Shown here piece after piece: positions 1 to 6,477 of a DNA stretch of 7,988 nucleotides (positions are counted from its first letter, which is position 1; the number at the start of each line of letters is the position of its first letter). Position numbers and translations under genes: made by a program. The notes below the pieces were generated by a model that worked only from the letters and a program-made list of their open reading frames with translations, did not search any database and had not been told where the DNA came from. This stretch comes from Bacteroidales bacterium UBA1205 (GTDB lineage: Bacteria; Bacteroidota; Bacteroidia; Bacteroidales; WCHB1-69): NCBI GenBank assembly GCA_002309615.1, contig DBXT01000027.1, positions 1 to 7,988 of the forward strand. The letters are read 5' to 3'.

Positions 1-3000
1 TACCGTTTCGGTGTGCCGAGAACCATCGTTGACCGTGCCGGCAACCGCATGGAATACACCTTGGACGCTTGGGGAAGAACCCTCACCATACGCGGACCCA
101 AGGAGATTGCCGCCAACCAACCCTATACCATCCGCCACAGCTATTTCGGCAAGGACAGCCCAAAGGCCTATGCTTCCTCATTGACAGAGCATTACGACCA
201 GCAACACCCGGGCAACAGCATAAAAGTCCGCACCTATTGCGACGGTTTGGGACGCATTGTGCAGACCCGCAAGGAAGCCGCCGTGAACGGCGTGGAAAAA
301 CAGGTGGTGAGCGGCTTGCAGCAATACGATGCCTTGGGCAGAGCTATTAAAACTTATTATCCCACGGAGGCAGCCCTCTCCGACACGGCATGTGCCTTTG
401 TTACGGGCGGCATCCCTCCCGCCACGGTGGTGTATGATGTATTGGACCGTCCTTTGTTGCAGACGGCTCCCGACGGCAGCAGCAGCACTTTCCTGTATGG
501 TTTTGACGGCAGCCACTTGGGCAAAATGCTGTTCAAGACCACCACCACCGACGCCAACCACCATTCCTCCATTGAGCTGAAAGACGTGAACGGACAGCCT
601 TGGGCGATAAAAGCGGCAGGACAGCCTTTTGTATATTTTAATTACAATCCCGTTGGTGACAACACCAAGGTTTACAGTTCTTTATCCAACGATTGGGAAC
701 GCAACTACACCTACGACCTCTTGGGAAGAAAGTTAAGTTATACGGAAGACAATATTGTAGAAAATTATGCCTATACAGGCAACCTTCTGACACTCCACAC
801 ACAACAATATTATGACAATAATGTTAATGCTCCTATTACCAGCCAAACGACTTATACCTACAACGCACACCGCCTGCAGAGCGTAAATGGACAGGACGAA
901 GTTCCCGTTGTTTACCACTATGACAGTTACGGGCGTGTGGACACGCTTTATGATGAGAGCGGTTTAGTATGCTACCAATATGGCAACATGGGTGAAATCA
1001 CCCGAGAGACAAGAATTTACACCGTTCCCTTCTTGTCAAATATCATAGCCTTGAGCACGCAATTTGAATATGACAGTTGGGGAAGAATACTGAATATTAC
1101 TTATCCTGATAATGAGATAGTAAGCTATGAATATGATTGTGGCGGACAACTGTTTAGATTCTATAACAACCAAAACTATACCTATTTAGACAGCATACAA
1201 TATAATAAGTTTGGTGCCAAAATATCTCAAAAATACGGCAACGGCATAAAAACAAAATATACTTATTATCCGCTGACACAGCGATTGGACAGCCTGCTGA
1301 CCATCTACGGCGGCAACACGCTTTCTTATTTGCAATACACTTACGACTCCGTAGGCAATATCATAAGGGTAAATTCCTCTTATCCCATGCCGCAGTACCA
1401 AGTAACGGAGCGTTACTCTTACGATTCTGCCGACCAACTGCTAACTGCGGAAAGCACCTGCAACAACAATGTGCTGTGCAGCGGTGCCTACTCTTATAAT
1501 AATTGGGGCAAAATAAACACCTTTACGCAACAGACGACCGACCCTGCCACCAACACGTTTGAAAATAAAGATTATAGGTATTATTTTCCGGGTAGCAGTG
1601 CAGACATGGCACAGGGACAGACTTCTTTTGCTCCCATTATAAAATACGATATGCAGCAAAACCCGCAGCCCTTGGAAACATGCACTTATGGCATTAACGG
1701 TAGCATACGCAAAAGATATGACCACCAGACACAAAACACGGATTACTATTATTTTAATGCTTCCGGCAATTTAAAAGCCTGTGGCACGGACATGCAGATA
1801 AGCGTTTACGGCTACAACTCCGCCAACACCCGCACCTACAAAGTAAACCTGTTTAATGCCAACCAATGGGTGAACGGTCAACCGCAACCCATACAACCCA
1901 TGGTGCAAAATGCGATGTTTTATCCTAATACTTACCTGAACTTTACCCAAACAGGTGAATATACCAAGCATTACTATAACGGCACAGAACGTATTTGTTC
2001 TCGTTTGGGAGAACAACAAGTTCCTATATCCGTGGAAAACGACCAAGAATTGCTTAATTACCAACATGATACAAAGGAAATTTTACGCAATGCCATAGGA
2101 CAGCATTTATACGATGAACCTACGGATATGCAGGAGGGAGATGTATTTCCATTGGAATTTTTACAGCCCTGCGGAAACAACAATGCCGTATTCTATTACC
2201 ACCCCAACCACTTAGGAAGTACTTTCTTTGTAACAGACATGCAACAATCTGTAGTACAGAGCTTTCTTTATGCCCCTTACGGAGAAATTATCTCAGAATA
2301 CAACACCCATGCCATGGGAGAAGCATTTCCGAAATACACTTTTAACGCTAAAGAATTGGACGAGGAAACAAGTATGTACTACTACGAGGCAAGGTACTAC
2401 AAGCCGCCGACATTTACGAGCAGGGATCCTCTTTTTGAAAAATATTTTTGGATGTCTCCGTATGCATATTGTGCCAATAATCCGGTGATGTATGTGGATC
2501 CGAGTGGGAAAGAGAAAATTCCATGGTTAAATACAAAAAAACAAGAGAATAATAATTTATTACAAGGGGTAAAATGTTATAAGGATAATATTCCTAATAT
2601 TATTAATATTTTTGCCCACGGGAATAATGATGTAGGGTGGAAAAATGGATTTATACGAGAAAATGGAGGAGAATGGTATAATGTAAGTTCTTTTGAAAAA
2701 ATGCTAGCGGGACAAAGTACTATTTGGAAGAATAAAAACATAGATGATAAAATCACTATCATTTTCCATGTTTGTAATCTTGATTTAGATGATAATAATA
2801 GTAAATCTCCGTCTCTTTCATTTGCGAAAAGACTATCAGCATCTCCAGAATTTCAAAACGTTGTTGTTGTTGCGTCAGAAGGAGGAGTTGAATATGGGGT
2901 TAAAATAACAAAAAAAGATGGCAAACCTATAAATACTTCATTTATTGAATCTTCGGAAAGTAATTGGAACGTATATTACAAAGGAAAATTGATTGGCACA

Positions 3001-3084
3001 TATGATAAAGAAAATAGTATGGAAGGGAAAAATCCAAGAGAAGATTTTAAACAGCAAATAGAAGAATTAGACAAAATGCAATGA
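1..3084 (+). CDS. RHS/YD-repeat polymorphic toxin, 5'-partial, with C-terminal tip A
   Basis: The frame is open from base 1, so the true start lies upstream; the GTG at 13 is internal and residue numbers here count from it. RHS/YD proteins build a beta-barrel shell that encloses a C-terminal toxin. YD-type repeats are visible throughout (YDALGR, YDLLGR, YDSYGR, YDSWGR, YTYDSVGN, YGYNSANTR). The RHS-associated core follows, with YYHPNHLGS at 728-736, FLYAPYGE, KELDEET at 780-786, YYYEARYY at 789-796, SRDP, and NNPVMYVDPSG ending at residue 832. After DPSG about 191 residues form an unrelated AT-rich tip, as expected for an RHS toxin. The stop overlaps the next ATG by 4 bases. The N-terminal secretion and anchoring regions are outside the window. 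RHS identity is very secure; antibacterial toxin activity is inferred from architecture. Confidence 0.95.
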   Translation, partial: YRFGVPRTIVDRAGNRMEYTLDAWGRTLTIRGPKEIAANQPYTIRHSYFGKDSPKAYASSLTEHYDQQHPGNSIKVRTYCDGLGRIVQTRKEAAVNGVEKQVVSGLQQYDALGRAIKTYYPTEAALSDTACAFVTGGIPPATVVYDVLDRPLLQTAPDGSSSTFLYGFDGSHLGKMLFKTTTTDANHHSSIELKDVNGQPWAIKAAGQPFVYFNYNPVGDNTKVYSSLSNDWERNYTYDLLGRKLSYTEDNIVENYAYTGNLLTLHTQQYYDNNVNAPITSQTTYTYNAHRLQSVNGQDEVPVVYHYDSYGRVDTLYDESGLVCYQYGNMGEITRETRIYTVPFLSNIIALSTQFEYDSWGRILNITYPDNEIVSYEYDCGGQLFRFYNNQNYTYLDSIQYNKFGAKISQKYGNGIKTKYTYYPLTQRLDSLLTIYGGNTLSYLQYTYDSVGNIIRVNSSYPMPQYQVTERYSYDSADQLLTAESTCNNNVLCSGAYSYNNWGKINTFTQQTTDPATNTFENKDYRYYFPGSSADMAQGQTSFAPIIKYDMQQNPQPLETCTYGINGSIRKRYDHQTQNTDYYYFNASGNLKACGTDMQISVYGYNSANTRTYKVNLFNANQWVNGQPQPIQPMVQNAMFYPNTYLNFTQTGEYTKHYYNGTERICSRLGEQQVPISVENDQELLNYQHDTKEILRNAIGQHLYDEPTDMQEGDVFPLEFLQPCGNNNAVFYYHPNHLGSTFFVTDMQQSVVQSFLYAPYGEIISEYNTHAMGEAFPKYTFNAKELDEETSMYYYEARYYKPPTFTSRDPLFEKYFWMSPYAYCANNPVMYVDPSGKEKIPWLNTKKQENNNLLQGVKCYKDNIPNIINIFAHGNNDVGWKNGFIRENGGEWYNVSSFEKMLAGQSTIWKNKNIDDKITIIFHVCNLDLDDNNSKSPSLSFAKRLSASPEFQNVVVVASEGGVEYGVKITKKDGKPINTSFIESSESNWNVYYKGKLIGTYDKENSMEGKNPREDFKQQIEELDKMQ
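946..2456 (+). repeat. Long direct repeat, copy 1 (RHS core)
   Basis: This block inside the first RHS gene is repeated in the same orientation at 6478-7988, gap-free at offset 5532. Sampled rows differ by 0 to 5 bases in 60, apart from a sharply diverged patch at 1117-1164 and the distal end after about 2400. The repeat could support homologous recombination that deletes or swaps the intervening cassettes. Confidence 0.9.
1696..2508 (+). repeat. Region shared with the second RHS fragment (copy 1)
   Basis: The protein sequence here is repeated at 4390-5202, with small compensating length changes (offset 2694, then 2697, then 2694). DNA similarity is moderate over most of the block. It becomes strong in the last ~150 bases before the DPSG codons. 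Confidence 0.8.
2509..3081 (+). other. Toxin tip A: variable C-terminal domain, possible clan CD cysteine peptidase
   Basis: This is the part of the first RHS protein after DPSG, residues 833-1023 counted from the GTG at 13. Composition falls sharply: row 2641-2700 has 16 G+C of 60, against 35 of 60 in row 1-60. Two hydrophobic strands end in candidate catalytic residues: IINIFAHGN with His869-Gly870, and ITIIFHVCN with Cys921, 52 residues later. A helix-like SFAKRLS segment and a second strand, VVVVASEGG, follow. The order strand-His-Gly, strand-Cys, then a further strand resembles clan CD peptidases (caspase, C80/CPD, and DUF4347-like folds). The match is by motif only, and His919 next to Cys921 makes the assignment of the His less certain. 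It may instead be an unrelated toxin fold. Confidence 0.5.
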
Positions 3085-3752
3085 TGATAAAAAAAATATA
3101 CACAATAATTTTATATTTTATTTTCCAAACAGGATATCTGTTTTCACAAAATGTAGCGGTAGAAGCACATCTTTATTATCCAGATAAATTTTGGATACGT
3201 TATTGGGATTGTGATGCGGACACGGTTATTCGTATAGATACAATTCACCCTATACAAGTGAATTTTAGCTCGGAAAAAAAAAGAGTTAATTGTGGCGAAC
3301 TTATTAAAGCGGATTTAATTCATACATACGATACTTTTCGTCAGGTAATGGTAACTGATACGATTTTTTATTATAGAATTTGTTCAATGGGCGAACCTAA
3401 TGAATCAATATACGAATTAAAAAAAGCAATGTTGTATAAAGGGAAAAAATTTGACAATTATATGTTTTATAGTTTATATCAAGAATTCCCAATAGAACAG
3501 TTATATTTTGCTCAAGTAATGGCATTCAAATATGGGAATGGAAAAGCTTACGAAAGATTAATAAAAATATATCGTCGATTATTTTTTAATTGGGAAGATA
3601 CTGAAGAGCGTTATTTGGACCAAATGATATGGATGTTGCGGTCAGCTGCACAAAAAGGTTCACGTTCCAGCAAGCGCATTATACATAAATATCTCCACTC
3701 CAAACCCTATACAAAAAAAGATAAAATAAAGGCATTAACTAATGATGAATAG
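3081..3752 (+). CDS. Exported small protein, candidate immunity A1
   Basis: The family is not recognised. It encodes 223 residues starting with a lysine-containing N-region, a hydrophobic stretch (about residues 6-20) and a likely signal peptidase I site in LFSQN (S22|Q23). There is no lipobox. The ATG lies inside the toxin stop codon (ATGA, 4-base overlap), and a second ATG follows at 3084; no Shine-Dalgarno is visible, so translational coupling to the toxin is likely. The C-terminal third is helical and contains LRSAAQKGS (about 186-194), a half-repeat resembling Sel1/TPR-like sequences. The same stretch recurs in the next gene. Its position directly after an RHS tip and its low GC suggest that it neutralises tip A. 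The signal peptide places this activity in the periplasm or envelope. The immunity role is inferred. Confidence 0.75.
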   Translation: MMIKKIYTIILYFIFQTGYLFSQNVAVEAHLYYPDKFWIRYWDCDADTVIRIDTIHPIQVNFSSEKKRVNCGELIKADLIHTYDTFRQVMVTDTIFYYRICSMGEPNESIYELKKAMLYKGKKFDNYMFYSLYQEFPIEQLYFAQVMAFKYGNGKAYERLIKIYRRLFFNWEDTEERYLDQMIWMLRSAAQKGSRSSKRIIHKYLHSKPYTKKDKIKALTNDE

Positions 3753-4304
3753 ATGATGAAAAGGATAGGATTGATAATATTGTTAGCGGGTTTTGTGCAT
3801 TTATGTCCTTCTCAAAATATACTTGTCGGATGGGAGCATGGAACAACTTTTGGTAATATAAATTGGCATGAAGCTGGACAATTGTATGTTGGTGTGCATA
3901 ATTATTATGGCTCTTTGGAATATTTTAAAAGTGAATTGAAAAAAAAGGTTTTGGATAGTGGTGATATTGTTGCATATCAAAAATTGCGTTCTTTTTATTT
4001 GGACACTATGGAGTTACGTGAAGAATTCTTTGGGTACGCATTTGTTATGGCAGAAAAGTACAAAATAACAGAAGCTTATTACGATGTGTTTACTTGTATG
4101 ATAGATTTTTACCCATACAAAAGTGGAAATATGGATAAGGAATCCTCTAAAATGTCAATATATTACTTATTACAAGCTGCCCAAAAAGGATGTAGTCAAG
4201 CTCAATTATTGGTTGATAAATATAAAATATCAGATGATAGAAATTGCAAAAAACAAATAAAAGTCATCCGTAAAAATGAGGAATTACCATTATTTTGGAA
4301 ATAA
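3753..4304 (+). CDS. Exported small protein, candidate immunity A2 (paralogue of A1)
   Basis: It encodes 183 residues and is not assigned to a named family. It begins immediately after the preceding TAG, with no gap, and a second ATG at 3756 is an alternative start. The N-terminus MMKRIGLIILLAGF is a signal peptide with probable cleavage in PSQN (S20|Q21). Cys18 is preceded by HL and does not form a lipobox. Three points relate it to the upstream gene: the same SQN cleavage context, a matching FVMAEKY versus QVMAFKY helix, and LLQAAQKGC (139-147) versus LRSAAQKGS. The QAAQKGCSQAQLL stretch resembles the end of a Sel1-like repeat. It is probably a divergent duplicate immunity gene, either for tip A or left over from an earlier cassette; this is inference. 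Confidence 0.72.
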   Translation: MMKRIGLIILLAGFVHLCPSQNILVGWEHGTTFGNINWHEAGQLYVGVHNYYGSLEYFKSELKKKVLDSGDIVAYQKLRSFYLDTMELREEFFGYAFVMAEKYKITEAYYDVFTCMIDFYPYKSGNMDKESSKMSIYYLLQAAQKGCSQAQLLVDKYKISDDRNCKKQIKVIRKNEELPLFWK

Positions 4305-4368
4305 ACCATTATAATGGCCAATTAAATTTGGACAGTAGATAAAAACAAAAAAAACTATCTTTTGCAGT
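4305..4368 (+). other. Cassette junction between immunity A2 and the second RHS fragment
   Basis: This is a short AT-rich non-coding stretch. It contains a perfect 12-base palindrome at 4306-4317 and the 12-mer AAATTTGGACAG at 4324-4335, which recurs with one change in the second junction. An A-rich run at 4341-4354 precedes the ATG at 4369. RHS homology starts just inside the following frame, at about 4387-4390. No good promoter or Shine-Dalgarno is visible, and the palindrome has no following T-run, so it is not a convincing terminator. The stretch marks the breakpoint where the orphan cassette was joined. Confidence 0.5.
4306..4317. repeat. Perfect 12-base palindrome
   Basis: CCATTATAATGG equals its own reverse complement and begins two bases after the stop codon of the preceding gene. 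It has no loop, so it suits protein binding or chance better than an RNA hairpin. Function unknown. Confidence 0.4.
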
Positions 4369-5811
4369 ATGAAACAAAGGCAAACCAACAACGGCTCTCT
4401 ACGCAAGCGGGAAACAACACAACCGCAACAGCATATAGAGTATTACCTCTTTAACTCCCAAGGCAACCTCAAAGCCTATAGCGATGATATAATGGATTTT
4501 GCTTATTATGGTTATAATGCGGCTAACACAAGAGCTTATAAAATAAGTTTATATAATACCAACCTGTGGATAAACGGACAACAACAGCCGTTGCACCTGC
4601 AACTGCAGCAAGCGATGTTCTATCCTAATACCTATCTAAATTTTGATGCCTTTGGTAATTATACCAAGCACTATTATAATGGTATGGAACGTGTTGCATC
4701 CCGCTTGGGTGACAATACCACAACCATAGCCCTAAACAATAATATATTAGAAGCACGCAAATTGCAATTAGAAGAGCAATTTAGAGAGGATATCCATAAG
4801 TTAATTGAAGAAACGGTACCTATAGACCTGCCTCCTTTTATAGATGTAAATGCCTTACAACCCACAGGTACACCCAACGACATTTATTATTATCATCCTA
4901 ATCACTTGGGAAATACTGCTTTTGTAACTGACCAAAACCAAAATATTACACAAGGTTTCCTTTATGCTCCCTTTGGGGAAATAACTACAGAGTATAATGT
5001 AAACTTTGGTAATAATACAATTCCCAAGTATAGTTTTAACGCTAAGGAGTTGGACGAGGAAACAGGTATGTACTACTACGAAGCGAGATATTACAAGCCG
5101 CCAGTGTTCACCAGCAGGGATCCGATGTTTGAAAAGTACTTCTGGATGACACCATATGCCTATTTCGCCAACAATCCGGTGAAGTATGTGGATCCGAGTG
5201 GAGAGGAGATGTGGGAGCCAGAAGTTACCAAAGATGGCAAGGTTAATTACGTCGCAGAAAAAGGTGATAATATGCGCACTTTTAGAGAACAATATGGACT
5301 TGATGCAAAAACAGCAGGTACAATTTTAGGTAAATCAGGAATTACAAAAAACGAACAAATAGTAGCAGGAAAAACAACTATATCAGGAGAAACAGTTAAA
5401 AGTGTAACAGGAAGTGAAGTATTGAAAATGGATTTAAATAGTGAAATTTCAACAAAGCAAAGAAAAACTGATCAATTCATGTTTGGATTAAAATACTCAC
5501 AAGTTAAAGAATTAAATTTATATAATATTAAATCTTTTTTCAAAAATATTAATTCTAAGGATTTTATGTGTAATTTGTCAGATGTTACTGTGTCCATAGG
5601 AGAAGGGAAACGTATCCCCATTAAAAATATTTCAATTGGATTATTTGACTATTTAAAAATGTCTAATGGGATTAATGGGTCTCATCAGATTCCTGGAACA
5701 GATGATTTTATAATATATTTTAGAACTTCCAAGGATGGAAAAAATGAAAGAGATGCTGTAATGTTTAGAATAAATAAATCCGATATAGATGCTTTCTATG
5801 AATATTATTGA
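4369..5811 (+). CDS. 5'-truncated RHS core fragment with tip B (orphan tip cassette)
   Basis: It encodes 480 residues from the ATG. Only the first six or seven residues are unique. From NGSLRKR (codon at 4390) it follows the first RHS protein from 1696 onward: YGYNAANTR, AMFYPNTYLNF, YYHPNHLGN, FLYAPFGE, KELDEETGMYYYEARYYKPP, SRDP and NNPVKYVDPSG ending at residue 278. Downstream are about 200 residues with no resemblance to tip A. There is no signal peptide and almost no barrel, so this product alone could not form a normal RHS shell. No clear promoter or ribosome site precedes the ATG. It best fits a displaced, probably silent tip cassette that could recombine into the full-length gene; the intact frame suggests it is maintained. 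Whether it is translated cannot be told. Confidence 0.85.
   Translation: MKQRQTNNGSLRKRETTQPQQHIEYYLFNSQGNLKAYSDDIMDFAYYGYNAANTRAYKISLYNTNLWINGQQQPLHLQLQQAMFYPNTYLNFDAFGNYTKHYYNGMERVASRLGDNTTTIALNNNILEARKLQLEEQFREDIHKLIEETVPIDLPPFIDVNALQPTGTPNDIYYYHPNHLGNTAFVTDQNQNITQGFLYAPFGEITTEYNVNFGNNTIPKYSFNAKELDEETGMYYYEARYYKPPVFTSRDPMFEKYFWMTPYAYFANNPVKYVDPSGEEMWEPEVTKDGKVNYVAEKGDNMRTFREQYGLDAKTAGTILGKSGITKNEQIVAGKTTISGETVKSVTGSEVLKMDLNSEISTKQRKTDQFMFGLKYSQVKELNLYNIKSFFKNINSKDFMCNLSDVTVSIGEGKRIPIKNISIGLFDYLKMSNGINGSHQIPGTDDFIIYFRTSKDGKNERDAVMFRINKSDIDAFYEYY
4390..5202 (+). repeat. Region shared with the first RHS gene (copy 2)
   Basis: This is the partner of 1696-2508. Just before the tip both copies read AATCCGGTGA, then one differing base, then GTATGTGGATCCGAGTGG. 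This short anchor of near identity sits immediately upstream of the variable tip. Confidence 0.8.
5203..5808 (+). other. Toxin tip B: LysM-like linker plus unrecognised C-terminal domain
   Basis: These are residues 279-480 of the orphan fragment. Directly after DPSG comes a segment resembling a LysM motif: NYVAEKGDNMRTFREQYGL (293-311), then a helix AKTAGTILG and an NEQIVAGK turn (to about 335). LysM-like spacers of this kind occur between RHS cores and toxin domains. The remaining ~115 residues are AT-rich and end in a strand-rich part: PIKNISIGLF, DDFIIYFRTS, DAVMFRINKSDI. I see no known catalytic motif and cannot name the activity. The role as toxin is inferred from its position after the core and before an immunity-like gene. 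Confidence 0.5.
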
Positions 5812-5831
5812 TGATACGTTAAAGAAAAGAT

Positions 5832-6383
5832 ATGAAAAAAAGAATTTTATGTTCAGTATTATTATTTAATATTTGTTTTGCGCAAACAAACATTAAATAT
5901 CAAGATATCACTTCAAATGACCTACTTATTTTGTGTGATAAACAAAATTTGATTCAAAATTATGGTACGCCTTTTTCTATAAAAAAAATGTATTATTATT
6001 GTGCTTCAAGTCAACAAAACAAGATAGAATATGATTTGTATCAATATAAAAGGTATAATTACATTATAATCAATAATGTCGCTTATTTAAGTAATGTTTA
6101 TTCGAAAAAGACTAATATTACATTAAAAATACAAAATATGGTATTAAACAAATATTTAAATATTGATACTTTTATTTCAAGGAATCCTAATATTAAGGAC
6201 CAAATTCAGGTATTTCCGGCAATTGCCTTTTTTGACAAATCTCATAAAAAAGACTCCGTTTATTTAATTACATATATTATTGAAGATGAATTATTTTTTT
6301 CTGAAATGTGGTTATTGTTTAATAATAAGAAAAAACTTCATAGTATATACATTAATCCTCCATGTTGGTATAATAAACAATAA
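5832..6383 (+). CDS. Exported small protein, candidate immunity B
   Basis: It encodes 183 residues and the family is not recognised. It starts 20 bases after the tip B stop, with a purine-rich but weak ribosome site (AAAGAAAAG) upstream. MKKRILCSVLLFNICFAQ is a clear signal peptide with likely cleavage A17|Q18. Cys15 is not in a lipobox. The mature part is rich in Tyr, Ile, Asn and Lys and looks mainly beta-stranded (NYIIINNVAYL, DSVYLITYIIEDELFFSEMW), with PPCWYN near the C-terminus. It shows no resemblance to the A1/A2 pair, as expected if each immunity protein matches its own tip. Its position right after tip B supports the immunity inference; export implies action outside the cytoplasm. 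Confidence 0.72.
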   Translation: MKKRILCSVLLFNICFAQTNIKYQDITSNDLLILCDKQNLIQNYGTPFSIKKMYYYCASSQQNKIEYDLYQYKRYNYIIINNVAYLSNVYSKKTNITLKIQNMVLNKYLNIDTFISRNPNIKDQIQVFPAIAFFDKSHKKDSVYLITYIIEDELFFSEMWLLFNNKKKLHSIYINPPCWYNKQ

Positions 6384-6477
6384 TACAAATTTCTTTATAA
6401 ATGCACTATTACAAACATCCCAAAATTTGAACAGCATAAGCATGAAACCAAGTTGTAACATATTAGTTGTCAATCTC
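6384..6477 (+). other. Cassette junction between immunity B and the third RHS copy
   Basis: This AT-rich stretch contains AAATTTGAACAG at 6423-6434, one base different from the motif in the first junction. The last 36 bases (6442-6477) form the unique N-terminal codons of the following open frame. RHS homology starts abruptly at 6478. No hairpin terminator, promoter or tRNA-like structure is seen. Confidence 0.5.

Noticed and set aside
178..564. Reverse-strand open frame opposite the first RHS gene, and similar ones at 1186-1437, 1441-1734, 1771-2067 and 4855-5292
   Set aside because: They lie entirely opposite strongly supported RHS coding sequence, have no independent start signals, and encode proteins with no recognisable domain.
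3753..3812. Lipoprotein signal at Cys18 of the 3753 protein
   Set aside because: Residues before Cys are V-H-L, which do not form a lipobox; a signal peptidase I site at SQ fits better.
4306..4331. Rho-independent terminator after the A2 gene
   Set aside because: The palindrome has no loop, is AT-rich and is not followed by a T-run.
4326..4366. Possible Bacteroidetes promoter: TTTG at 4327-4330 and TATCTTTTG shortly before the ATG at 4369
   Set aside because: The -7-like element is not an exact TAnnTTTG, the spacing to TTTG is about 25 bases rather than about 20, and it lies almost on the start codon.
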